From NCBI RefSeq assembly GCF_001654865.1, contig NZ_LXEO01000003.1, positions 1 to 64,000 of the forward strand: a DNA stretch of 64,000 nt, read 5' to 3'. Shown here piece by piece: positions 56,087 through 64,000 of this stretch. The position numbers were made by a program, and so were the translations under genes. Under the pieces are notes generated by a model. It saw only the letters and a list, made by a program, of their open reading frames with translations. It did no database searches and was not told the DNA's origin. This DNA comes from Buttiauxella noackiae ATCC 51607. Its GTDB lineage: Bacteria; Pseudomonadota; Gammaproteobacteria; Enterobacterales; Enterobacteriaceae. Within the stretch, counting starts at the first letter, position 1. Each line of letters opens with the position of its first letter.

Positions 56087-57495
56087 GTTTATTCACCCAA
56101 CCGCTAAACGTGATTAACGTTGGCATTGCAATGTTCAGCGACGATTTGAAAAAGCAGAGCGTTCCCGTTACACAACTGGACTGGACGCCACCGGGGCAGG
56201 GTAATTTAGCGGTCGTTAACGCGCTAGACTCCATCGCCGCTCCGGCACTTGCCGAAAAAGTAGCTGCGGCCAACAAACAGGCCGTCGAGCGCATCATCCA
56301 GTCACAGCCTGTTCTGGTGGGTTACGACCAGGCGATTAACGTGGTTCCGGGCATGACGCGTAACACCATTCTTCACGCCGGGCCGCCTGTTGCCTGGGAA
56401 GATATGTGTGGTGCGATGAAAGGCGCTGTCACCGGAGCGCTGGTGTTTGAAGGCCTGGCGGCGAATATTGATGAGGCCGCGCAGCTGGCAGCATCAGGTG
56501 AGATTATCTTCTCGCCTTGCCACGAACACGACTGCGTGGGTTCGATGGCGGGCGTGACTTCTGCCTCGATGTTTATGCATATCGTCGAAAACAAAACTTA
56601 CGGCAACCGCGCTTATACCAACCTCAGCGAGCAGATGGCGAAGATCTTGCGCATGGGCGCTAACGACCAGAGTGTTATCGACCGCCTTTTCTGGATGCGT
56701 GATGTGCTCGGCCCAATGCTGCGAGATGCCATGAAGCTTGCGGGTGAAATCGACCTGCGTTTGATGCTGGCGCAAGCACTGCATATGGGCGACGAGTGCC
56801 ACAACCGCAATAACGCGGGCACCACATTGCTGATTCAGGCGCTCACGCCGTGGATCATTCAGACCAACTTCACCGTCGCACAACAGAAAGAAGTGTTCGA
56901 TTTTGTCGCCAGCAGCGACTACTTCTCCGGCCCAACGTGGATGGCGATGTGCAAAGCGGCAATGGATGCGGCGCACGGCATCGAATACAGCACCGTGGTT
57001 ACTACAATGGCGCGTAACGGCGTGGAGTTTGGGCTGCGTGTTAGTGGCCTGCCGGGGCAGTGGTTTACCGGCCCGGCTCAGCAGGTGATTGGCCCGATGT
57101 TTGCGGGTTATAAACCGGCAGATTCTGGCCTGGATATCGGCGATAGCGCGATTACTGAAACCTACGGTATCGGCGGATTTGCGATGGCAACGGCTCCGGC
57201 AATTGTGGCGTTGGTTGGGGGCACCGTGGATGAAGCTATCGATTTCTCGCGCCAGATGCGTGAGATAACGCTGGGTGAAAACCCGAACGTCACCATTCCA
57301 TTGCTGTCGTTTATGGGTATTCCAACCGCCATTGATATTACGCGTGTGGGCAACAGCGGCATTTTGCCAGTTATCAACACGGCCATTGCCCACAAAGATG
57401 CGGGCATCGGCATGATTGGCGCCGGGATTGTCCATCCGCCGTTTGAATGTTTTGAGAAGGCTCTGCTCGCCTTTGGTGAGCGTTACTCTTTCTGA
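56083..57495 (+). CDS. DUF1116 protein (AllG-like carbamoyltransferase subunit)
   Basis: The 470-residue protein matches the DUF1116 family, of which E. coli YlbE/AllG is a member and an oxamate carbamoyltransferase subunit. Segments LVGYDQAINVVPGM near 85-98, SPCHEHDCVGSMAG near 145-158, GDECHNRNNAG near 235-245 and FTGPAQQVIGPMFAGY are rich in H, D, C and N and likely form the active centre. AAGGAG precedes ATG 56083, which overlaps the fdrA stop. The permease gene starts 11 bases later. Confidence 0.9.
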   Translation: MSLFTQPLNVINVGIAMFSDDLKKQSVPVTQLDWTPPGQGNLAVVNALDSIAAPALAEKVAAANKQAVERIIQSQPVLVGYDQAINVVPGMTRNTILHAGPPVAWEDMCGAMKGAVTGALVFEGLAANIDEAAQLAASGEIIFSPCHEHDCVGSMAGVTSASMFMHIVENKTYGNRAYTNLSEQMAKILRMGANDQSVIDRLFWMRDVLGPMLRDAMKLAGEIDLRLMLAQALHMGDECHNRNNAGTTLLIQALTPWIIQTNFTVAQQKEVFDFVASSDYFSGPTWMAMCKAAMDAAHGIEYSTVVTTMARNGVEFGLRVSGLPGQWFTGPAQQVIGPMFAGYKPADSGLDIGDSAITETYGIGGFAMATAPAIVALVGGTVDEAIDFSRQMREITLGENPNVTIPLLSFMGIPTAIDITRVGNSGILPVINTAIAHKDAGIGMIGAGIVHPPFECFEKALLAFGERYSF

Positions 57496-57506
57496 GGGAT
57501 ACCCCG

Positions 57507-59045
57507 ATGACAAACGTTAAGCTTGAGTGGAAACGCGGTGACTGGGCGGCATATTTCGGGTTGATGACTAACAACCTGACCAACTTGCTGACCATGATGG
57601 GGTTACTCATTTTTGTGGTGGGTATCCCGACAGAAATTGTTTACGGGCGCATTGCGCCAGCCTTCGGGCTGGCGGTGCTGGTCGCGAGCGTTTGCTACGC
57701 CTGGTTTGGTTTGCAACTGGCAAAAGAGACAGGGCGCAAAGATGTGACGGCGCTGCCCTCCGGGCCAAGCGCACCGTCAATCTTTACCGTGACGTTTTTG
57801 GTGCTGATGCCGGTCTACCAGCAAACTGGCGACGCTGAGTTTGCGATTCAGATTGGCCTGGTGTGGTGTTTTGTTGAAGCGATGATTCTGGTGGGCGGTT
57901 CGTTCCTTGGCGAAACCATCCGTAAGATGATCCCACGTACTGTATTGCTTTCGTGTTTATCAGGTTTAGGTCTGCTGTTGCTGGCGATGAACCCGATGTT
58001 GCAGGCATTTGAAGCACCTACAGTTTCCTTCATCGTTCTGCTGCTTATCTTCATCAACTGGTTTGGTAAAAAGCCGATTTTTGCCCGTATTCCAACCGGC
58101 TTATTGCTGTTGGTCGCGGGTACTGCGCTGGCGTGGATTTCCGGCCTGCAAAGCCCGGAAGCGATTAAAGCGTCGATGTCATCATTCGGTTTTAACCCGC
58201 CATCGATTCATGTTGATAGCTTCCTGCAAGGCTTACCTCATGCGCTGCCTTACCTGGCATCGGCCGTTCCGTTGGGGCTTGCGAACTACATTTTCGACCT
58301 GGAAAACATTGAGAGTGCCCACGCAGCGGGTGATGAGTACAACACCCGTAAAGTGATGCTGACCAATGGCCTGGCTTCAACGCTCGGTTGTCTGATGGGT
58401 AACCCGTTCCCGGTGACGGTGTACGTTGGTCATGCGGGCTGGAAGGCGATGGGCGCGAGTATCGGCTACACGCTGGCGTCAGGTGTGACGATGTTTATTG
58501 TGCCGCTATTTGGCCTCGGTGCATTCATGCTGGCCATTATTCCGATGACTGCCATTGTGCCGATTCTGGTGTTTATCGGCGTGGTAACGGCAAACCAGGT
58601 GGTGCGAGAAACGCCGAAAATAGAGGTGCCGGTTATCTTCATCTGTCTGTTCCCGTGGATAGCAAACTGGGCGCTGACCATGGTGAATAGCGTGATGGCA
58701 GCGGCCGGGACATCGGCTGCGAAAATCGGCCCGGAAGCGCTGGCTCATAAAGGGGTGTTTTACCAGGGACTGGTGCATTTGGGTAACGGCGCACCGCTCG
58801 CCAGCATGTTGTGGGGTTGCGTCGCAATCTTCGCGATTATCAACAAACCGTTACGCGGCGCGGTTGCGGCGGTAGTCGGGGCGTTGCTGGCTCTGTTTGG
58901 CGTGATTCATGCGCCGGTGGTCGGTTTTGCGCAGGGCAGTTCGCTGATGTTTGTCACCGCCTATTTGATGATGGGCGCGATGTTTGTCGTGAAGCATGTG
59001 CTCGACCGTCGTGAAGCGGCATCTGAGGTTGTGACTTCTGTTTAA
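57507..59045 (+). CDS. NCS2/AzgA-like permease
   Basis: The 512-residue membrane protein has 12-14 hydrophobic helices. Its pattern (LMTNNLTNLLTMMGLLIFVV near 17-36, DVTALPSGPSAPSIFT near 78-93, DLENIESAHAAGDEY, NPFPVTVYVGHAGWKAMG near 300-317) resembles nucleobase or xanthine/uracil permease-type carriers. Located directly between the carbamoyltransferase subunits and carbamate kinase, it probably imports the substrate of the pathway, a ureido or cyclic amide compound. Substrate unknown. GAGG precedes the ATG. Confidence 0.85.
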   Translation: MTNVKLEWKRGDWAAYFGLMTNNLTNLLTMMGLLIFVVGIPTEIVYGRIAPAFGLAVLVASVCYAWFGLQLAKETGRKDVTALPSGPSAPSIFTVTFLVLMPVYQQTGDAEFAIQIGLVWCFVEAMILVGGSFLGETIRKMIPRTVLLSCLSGLGLLLLAMNPMLQAFEAPTVSFIVLLLIFINWFGKKPIFARIPTGLLLLVAGTALAWISGLQSPEAIKASMSSFGFNPPSIHVDSFLQGLPHALPYLASAVPLGLANYIFDLENIESAHAAGDEYNTRKVMLTNGLASTLGCLMGNPFPVTVYVGHAGWKAMGASIGYTLASGVTMFIVPLFGLGAFMLAIIPMTAIVPILVFIGVVTANQVVRETPKIEVPVIFICLFPWIANWALTMVNSVMAAAGTSAAKIGPEALAHKGVFYQGLVHLGNGAPLASMLWGCVAIFAIINKPLRGAVAAVVGALLALFGVIHAPVVGFAQGSSLMFVTAYLMMGAMFVVKHVLDRREAASEVVTSV

Positions 59046-59050
59046 AAAAA

Positions 59051-59127
59051 TGGCGGATGACGCGGTGCTTATCCGCCCTACGTAAATCATCAATCGTAGG
59101 GTGGATAAACCGCAGGTGTCATCCACC
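59051..59127. repeat. REP/BIME-like palindromes between permease and carbamate kinase genes
   Basis: GGCGGATGACGC...TTATCCGCCCTACG followed by CGTAGGGTGGATAAACCGC...ATCCACC form two inverted units inside the operon. Similar elements within operons can change the relative expression of flanking genes. Confidence 0.75.
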
Positions 59128-59152
59128 GGCCTTGCCCTAAAGGATAAAAATA

Positions 59153-60103
59153 ATGAAACAACTCGTGGTCGTGGCAATTGGCGGCAACAGCATCATCAAA
59201 GACAACGCCAGCCAGTCGGTTGAACATCAGCAAATTGCGGTTAAAGAAGTGGCTCAGACGGTGCTGGAAATGCTCTCGTCGGATTACGACATCGTACTGA
59301 CGCACGGCAATGGCCCGCAGGTGGGGCTGGATCTGCGCCGTGCGGAAATCGCCCATGAGAAAGAGGGGTTGCCGCTCACACCGCTGGCTAACTGTGTGGC
59401 AGATACCCAGGGTGGCATCGGCTATCTGATTCAGCAGGCGCTGAATAACCAGTTGGGTAAACACGGAGACAAAAAAGCGGTCACCGTGATCACTCAAGTG
59501 GAAGTGGACAAAAACGACCCAAACTTCACCCATCCCACCAAACCGATCGGTGCGTTCTTTAGCGAACAACAGTGCGAAGCGCTGAAAGTCGCCCATCCGG
59601 ACTGGCAGTTTGTTGAAGATTCCGGGCGCGGCTATCGTCGGGTTGTGGCGTCTCCTGAGCCAAAACGTATTGTTGAAGCAGATGCGATTAGCGCGCTGAT
59701 TAAGCAAGGTTTTGTGGTGATTGGCGCAGGCGGTGGTGGCATTCCGGTGATTCGTAGCGATCAGGGTGATTACCAGAGCGTGGATGCGGTTATCGATAAA
59801 GATCTTTCTACCGCGCTGCTGGCTCGCGAAGTAAATGCTGACATTCTGGTTATCACCACTGGTGTGGAGAAAGTGTGTATTCACTTTGGTAAACCAGAGC
59901 AACGAGAACTTGATGAAGTCACGGTTGAACAGATGGCGCATTTCAGTGAAGAGGGCCATTTCCCGCCGGGCAGCATGCTGCCAAAAATCACCGCAAGCCT
60001 TGCGTTCCTGCGCAATGGCGGCAAACGCGTGATTATCACCACGCCTGAAAAATTACCTGCGGCCTTACGCGGCGAGACGGGCACTCATATTGTTAATGCT
60101 TAA
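59153..60103 (+). CDS. Catabolic carbamate kinase (AllK/ArcC-like)
   Basis: Carbamate kinase converts carbamoyl phosphate and ADP to ATP, ammonia and carbon dioxide. The 316-residue product is an amino-acid-kinase fold protein with VAIGGNSI near 8-15, THGNGPQVG near 50-58, the phosphate loop GAGGGGIPV near 192-200, IDKDLSTALLA near 215-225 and GSMLPKI near 275. E. coli YbcF/AllK, next to fdrA, has the same role. AAGGA precedes the ATG. It makes the pathway ATP-yielding. Confidence 0.95.
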   Translation: MKQLVVVAIGGNSIIKDNASQSVEHQQIAVKEVAQTVLEMLSSDYDIVLTHGNGPQVGLDLRRAEIAHEKEGLPLTPLANCVADTQGGIGYLIQQALNNQLGKHGDKKAVTVITQVEVDKNDPNFTHPTKPIGAFFSEQQCEALKVAHPDWQFVEDSGRGYRRVVASPEPKRIVEADAISALIKQGFVVIGAGGGGIPVIRSDQGDYQSVDAVIDKDLSTALLAREVNADILVITTGVEKVCIHFGKPEQRELDEVTVEQMAHFSEEGHFPPGSMLPKITASLAFLRNGGKRVIITTPEKLPAALRGETGTHIVNA

Positions 60104-60118
60104 GAGTGGGAGAACTTA

Positions 60119-61507
60119 ATGAATAATGCAGAAAAAAGCCGCCGTGAATTTTTAAGTGGTGGCGGCAAAGTGGCTGCTGCCTGCGCACTCTTTGGCGCGA
60201 CTGGCTCAATGGCGTATGCTGCGAAACCAGCCTCCCTTACCTGTGAGACGGACAATCGCATGAGCGCCATTAAAGAATCGCATTACTACCTCGACAACGT
60301 GCTGCTGGAGGCGGGTTTTAACCGCGAAGGGCAGACTATTGTTGGTACGCAAACCGAGCTGAAAACGCTGGAAATTAAAGACGGCAAAATTGCGGCACTG
60401 CTCGCAAATAAACAGCATCCCGATGCCACCCTTGCCCATTACGATGCGTCCGGGAAACTGCTGCTGCCTGCGATGCGCGATATGCATATCCATCTCGATA
60501 AAACCTTCTACGGTGGCCCGTGGCGTGTACACAACCGCCCGGCGGGAACCACCATTCTGGACATGATTGCCCTTGAGCAAAAATTGCTGCCAGAACTGCA
60601 ACCGGTCACTCAGGAGCGAGCAGGAAAACTGATTGATTTGATTCAGTCGAAAGGCTCGACTATCGCCCGAAGCCATTGCAATGTTGAGCCCGTTTCCGGG
60701 CTGAAAAACCTCGAAAATCTGCAAGCGGTTCTGGAACGCCGTAAGTCTGGTTTTAGCTGTGAAATTGTCGCGTTTCCTCAGCATGGTTTGCTGCACTCTA
60801 ACTCCGTTGCGTTGATGCGCGATGCAATGCAAGCGGGCGCTCACTACGTGGGTGGGCTTGACCCGACTAACGTTGATGGGGCGATGGAAAAATCTTTAGA
60901 TGCCATGTTCCAGATAGCTATCGACTACAAGAAAGGTGTTGATATTCACCTGCATGAAACAAGCCCTGCGGGGATTGCCGCAGTGAATTACATGGTTGAA
61001 ACGGTGGAGAAAACCCCTGAGCTGAAAGGCCAATTGACCATTAGCCACGGTTTTGCACTGGCGATGATGAACGAACAAGAGGTTGATGCGATTGCTACAC
61101 GAATGGCGGCGCAACAAATTACTATCGCGTCAACCGTGCCGATTGGCACCATGCATATGCCACTCAAGCAGTTACAAGAGAAGGGCGTGTTTGTGATGAC
61201 GGGCACCGACAGCGTGATCGACCACTGGTCGCCGTATGGCCTGGGCGACATGTTGGAGAAAGCCAACCTTTATGCGCAGCTCTATATGCGTGTCAGTGAA
61301 TTGAATCTTTCACGATCCCTTGCGATTGCCACCGGCAACGTGCTGCCGCTTAATGACAATGGCGAGCGTGTGTGGCCAAAAGCGCAGGATGAAGCAAGCT
61401 TTGTGCTGGTGGATGCCTCATGTTCTGCCGAAGCCGTGGCACGCATCTCTCCACGAACCGCGACCTTCCATAAAGGGAATCTGGTCTGGGGTGAACTTAG
61501 CGTGTAG
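60119..61507 (+). CDS. Tat-exported CodA-like amidohydrolase
   Basis: The 462-residue protein begins with a twin-arginine signal (SRREFLSGGG, RR at 8-9, cleavage near MAYA-A at 34) and continues as an amidohydrolase of the cytosine deaminase group. Metal-site motifs in order are DMHIHLDKT (H123, H125), DIHLHE near 276-281, ISHGFAL near 310 and TGTDSVIDHW with the catalytic aspartate near 363. These correspond to those of CodA (HIHLD, HCDE, SHTTA, HDDVFDPW). It would act folded in the periplasm. It starts 15 bases after the kinase gene. Substrate unknown; a cyclic ureide or imide is plausible. Confidence 0.88.
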   Translation: MNNAEKSRREFLSGGGKVAAACALFGATGSMAYAAKPASLTCETDNRMSAIKESHYYLDNVLLEAGFNREGQTIVGTQTELKTLEIKDGKIAALLANKQHPDATLAHYDASGKLLLPAMRDMHIHLDKTFYGGPWRVHNRPAGTTILDMIALEQKLLPELQPVTQERAGKLIDLIQSKGSTIARSHCNVEPVSGLKNLENLQAVLERRKSGFSCEIVAFPQHGLLHSNSVALMRDAMQAGAHYVGGLDPTNVDGAMEKSLDAMFQIAIDYKKGVDIHLHETSPAGIAAVNYMVETVEKTPELKGQLTISHGFALAMMNEQEVDAIATRMAAQQITIASTVPIGTMHMPLKQLQEKGVFVMTGTDSVIDHWSPYGLGDMLEKANLYAQLYMRVSELNLSRSLAIATGNVLPLNDNGERVWPKAQDEASFVLVDASCSAEAVARISPRTATFHKGNLVWGELSV

Positions 61508-61529
61508 TGCCTGGCGCTTAGTGAAAAAC

Positions 61530-61563
61530 ATCCTGCATAGGGACATTCTGTGCAGGATTTTTT
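61530..61563 (+). terminator. Intrinsic terminator after the amidohydrolase gene
   Basis: ATCCTGCA (61530-61537) and TGCAGGAT (61551-61558) form an 8-bp stem followed by six T residues. It closes the fdrA-like operon, 22 bases after the stop codon. Confidence 0.88.
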
Positions 61564-61785
61564 AATGAATGAATTTCTGCATTAAATAGATAGAACTCCA
61601 TATATTTTTTAACTCCACGTTATAAAAATCTTCGATTTAACCAAGCTCTTTCCTCGTATTCCCATTGTATCAATATTTTATATAATAAATATTGGATGAT
61701 AACTAAAAATAAACAATCATAATCAATTCCTGTAACACCAATAATAATCTTACCTACCTGCAAATCGCACAGAGGATCTCCTCTT

Positions 61786-63096
61786 ATGTCTACAGAACTC
61801 GAAGCACGGGTGCTGCGAAAAATAACGCTTCGCATCATTCCCTTTATTATGCTGCTCTATTTTATTGCTTTTCTGGATAGGGTGAATATTGGTTTCGCAG
61901 CATTAACAATGAACCAGGAGTTAGGTTTTTCTCCCACAGTTTTTGGTATCGGCGCGGGAATATTTTTCCTCGGTTATTTTTTATTTGAAGTTCCGTCTAA
62001 CCTTATCTTGAATAAAGTTGGGGCGAGGATTTGGATTGCCCGAGTCATGATTACCTGGGGGCTGGTTTCAGGGGCAATGGCTTTTGTTCAGGGCACGACC
62101 AGTTTCTATATTTTACGTTTCTTACTTGGTGTGGCTGAAGCCGGATTTTTCCCTGGTATAATTCTGTACTTAAGCTTTTGGTTCCCCATGAAACGACGTG
62201 CTCAAGTAACGGCTATTTTCATGGCTGCAGCACCTTTATCGACTGCACTGGGTTCACCCATTTCCGGGGCATTGCTGGAATTACACGGTTTCCTTGGTTG
62301 GTCTGGCTGGAAATGGATGTTTGTACTTGAGGCGATCCCCGCAGTGATTTTAGGTTGCGTGGTGTTGTTCTGGCTTACCGATCGCCCTGCTAAAGCAAAA
62401 TGGTTAACTGATGAAGAGCGCAACTGGCTTATGCAGACTCTTGCTGCTGAACAAAGTACTAAAGCGGGTTCCGCTCATGTGAGTGTCTGGAAAGGTCTGG
62501 CAGACAAACGCGTTATTGCCTTGTCGTTGGTCTATTTCGGGACTTCTGCCGGGCTCTATACCCTGGGGATCTGGTCACCGCAGATAATCAAAGCATTTGG
62601 CATGAGTTCCTTGCAAGTCGGGCTATTAAACGCCATTCCTGCCATTATTGCGGTGGTCGCGATGGTGCTTTGGGCGCGGCATTCGGATAAAAAAGTGGAA
62701 CGTACCTGGCATATTATCGGTGCTTGTATGCTGGCGGCAGTAGGGTTGATTTATGCTGGTATGGTTACCACTGTGGTGACAGCAATTATCGCCTTAACTT
62801 TGGTTAACGTCGGTATCAGTGCCTCCAAGCCGCCATTGTGGAGTATGCCAACGATGTTTTTGTCAGGCTCTGCAGCAGCGGCAGGGATCGCCACGATAAA
62901 CTCGATTGGTAATCTGGGCGGGTTCGTCGGACCCGTGATGATTGGTGTGATTAAAGAACACACGGGGAGTTTCACTGGCGGGCTGTTGTTTGTTGCCGCG
63001 TTACTGTGTTTGTCATCGATTCTGGTTTGGTTACTGTCAAAGAGTGCCGAGCGGCAGAATAGTGCTTATCAAGCCCCACATTCTAAATCATCGTGA
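61786..63096 (+). CDS. MFS transporter, anion:cation symporter (ACS) type
   Basis: The 436-residue protein has twelve hydrophobic helices and the ACS-family features LDRVNIGFAALTMNQELG near 30-47, FFLGYFLFEVPSNLIL near 60-75 and LLGVAEAGFFPGIILYLS near 112-129. Such carriers import organic acids such as glucarate, phthalate or allantoate-like anions. It has its own upstream region of about 220 bases after the operon terminator and is followed by a hairpin and a second, related transporter. GAGG lies about ten bases before ATG 61786. The substrate is not known. Confidence 0.88.
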   Translation: MSTELEARVLRKITLRIIPFIMLLYFIAFLDRVNIGFAALTMNQELGFSPTVFGIGAGIFFLGYFLFEVPSNLILNKVGARIWIARVMITWGLVSGAMAFVQGTTSFYILRFLLGVAEAGFFPGIILYLSFWFPMKRRAQVTAIFMAAAPLSTALGSPISGALLELHGFLGWSGWKWMFVLEAIPAVILGCVVLFWLTDRPAKAKWLTDEERNWLMQTLAAEQSTKAGSAHVSVWKGLADKRVIALSLVYFGTSAGLYTLGIWSPQIIKAFGMSSLQVGLLNAIPAIIAVVAMVLWARHSDKKVERTWHIIGACMLAAVGLIYAGMVTTVVTAIIALTLVNVGISASKPPLWSMPTMFLSGSAAAAGIATINSIGNLGGFVGPVMIGVIKEHTGSFTGGLLFVAALLCLSSILVWLLSKSAERQNSAYQAPHSKSS

Positions 63097-63444
63097 ATGC
63101 GAAACGGCTACCGACTTAGGTAGCCGTTCTCATTAATCGATTAAATCTCTGATGTTTGAAGCCTATCACAAATACAAACTTTAGCGTCCAGGCTAACTCT
63201 CCATATATAAACAGGCATTTTAACTGGAATTCTTCTTAGCATAAGTGTTAATTACTCTAGCTATATGATCTATCATGCTTTTTTAGAGGCGACTCTTATC
63301 TGTTAGCATTATTTCATTTTTTTATATAATCACGACTGGATGATTCATCTCGATCGTCAGCGCATATTTCAATGACTGGCCTGGTGCTATTTAGACTTAT
63401 AACAACAGGTGTCCGATTATTTATTAAAATAATGGAAATATGCT
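63097..63444 (+). other. Intergenic region between the two MFS genes with hairpin
   Basis: AACGGCTACC and GGTAGCCGTT (63103-63128) form a perfect 10-bp stem followed by CTCATT, the likely terminator of the first transporter gene. The remaining AT-rich sequence to 63430 contains no obvious gene or repeat; AATGGAAA at 63431-63438 provides a Shine-Dalgarno for the next gene. Confidence 0.7.
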
Positions 63445-64000
63445 ATGACTCATTCATTAGAACATCTTACCCTCAAAAAAATAACCTGGCGCATAGTCCC
63501 TTTTGTTATGTTTGCCTATTTCATAGCCTTCTTTGACCGAATAAATATTGGTTTTGCAGCATTAACCATGAATCAGGATTTAGGTTTTTCTTCAACTGTA
63601 TTTGGTGTTGGTGCAGGTATGTTTTTTATTGGTTATTTTCTGACTGATATTCCTTCTAATATAATATTGCAAAAAGTGGGGCCACGGATTTGGCTGGCTC
63701 GAATTATGGTGAGTTGGGGAGCGATTGCTGCCTGTATGATGTTTGTCGAGACCGCAACCGGGTTCTATATTTTGCGTTTTCTGTTGGGCGTTGCAGAGGC
63801 GGGTTTTTTCTCAGGAATTATTCTCTATTTAAGTACCTGGTTTCCTGTTAAGCGTCGCGCCCAAGTTATCGCATTTTTCATGGCGGCAGCGCCCATATCG
63901 GCAATGTTGGGTTCACCACTGGCTGGGACTATTTTGAGTTTACATGGCGCGTTAGGTTTGAAAGGTTGGCAACTCATGTTCTTAATTGATGCTGTTGCCG
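63445..64000 (+). CDS. MFS transporter, ACS type, partial (runs off the window)
   Basis: This is the N-terminal part of a second ACS-family transporter, open from ATG 63445 to the end of the window (185 codons). It begins MTHSLEHLTLKKITWRIVPF and keeps the same motifs as the preceding protein: FDRINIGFAALTMNQDLGFS, GYFLTDIPSN and LLGVAEAGFFSGIILYLSTW. The two look like diverged tandem duplicates. One notable difference is TDIPSN in place of FEVPSN. The stop codon lies outside the window. Confidence 0.87.
   Translation, partial: MTHSLEHLTLKKITWRIVPFVMFAYFIAFFDRINIGFAALTMNQDLGFSSTVFGVGAGMFFIGYFLTDIPSNIILQKVGPRIWLARIMVSWGAIAACMMFVETATGFYILRFLLGVAEAGFFSGIILYLSTWFPVKRRAQVIAFFMAAAPISAMLGSPLAGTILSLHGALGLKGWQLMFLIDAVA

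Overview
The window reads as a chromosomal segment of a gamma-proteobacterium of the order Enterobacterales. The proteins resemble Escherichia coli products closely (EntA-H, FepA-D/G, CstA, FdnGHI, YbdJ/YbdK/MscM, LldPRD). Gene order differs from E. coli, however: opgB and gdhA lie next to entD, ilvBN and lldPRD are inserted downstream, and fepE is absent. A genus close to Buttiauxella or Kluyvera is my guess; the sequence alone does not settle it. No rRNA, tRNA, CRISPR array, prophage or intact insertion sequence was seen.

Layout. (1) 304-4023: opgB (periplasmic glucan modification) convergent with gdhA. (2) 4122-23128: a complete enterobactin system in four Fur-type transcription units: fepA-entD, fes-ybdZ-entF, fepD-fepG-fepC with divergent entS, and fepB divergent from entCEBAH. 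Fur-box-like sequences lie in the three divergent promoter regions. (3) 23129-24007: a highly structured non-coding repeat element. (4) 24008-27402: cstA-ybdD and a COG0523 GTPase. (5) 27530-29713: the ilvB leader peptide, attenuator and ilvBN. (6) 30027-33972: an accessory stretch with a VapBC pair, a TPR/ECF sigma/anti-sigma operon, an OsmC-type peroxidase and a RelE-type toxin with HTH antitoxin. (7) 34016-37634: lldPRD with two palindromic LldR-like operators. (8) 37882-42468: PepSY and DUF2946 membrane proteins, a YahK-like aldehyde reductase with a cupin gene, and a divergent LysR regulator. (9) 42586-50427: ybdK, mscM (3' end altered by a repeat), ybdJ and the selenocysteine enzyme fdnGHI. 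(10) 50733-64000: a catabolic island.

The island at 50733-64000 is the most interesting part. It holds a formamidase/acetamidase-family protein, an AllS-like LysR regulator, an ankyrin protein, and DUF2877, FdrA and DUF1116 proteins (homologues of E. coli AllH, AllF and AllG, reported to form oxamate carbamoyltransferase). These are followed by an NCS2-like permease, a catabolic carbamate kinase, a Tat-exported CodA-like amidohydrolase and two related MFS transporters. No allantoin-pathway enzymes that would make oxalurate are present in the window. The cluster therefore looks like a self-contained route that imports or trims a ureido or cyclic amide compound, phosphorolyses a carbamoyl group and recovers ATP through carbamate kinase. 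The substrate is unknown.

Two genes have damaged or non-standard starts: the DUF2877 gene has an apparent extra base right after its ATG, and the ECF sigma gene has a good Shine-Dalgarno followed by ATC. About ten REP/BIME-like palindromes are scattered between transcription units.
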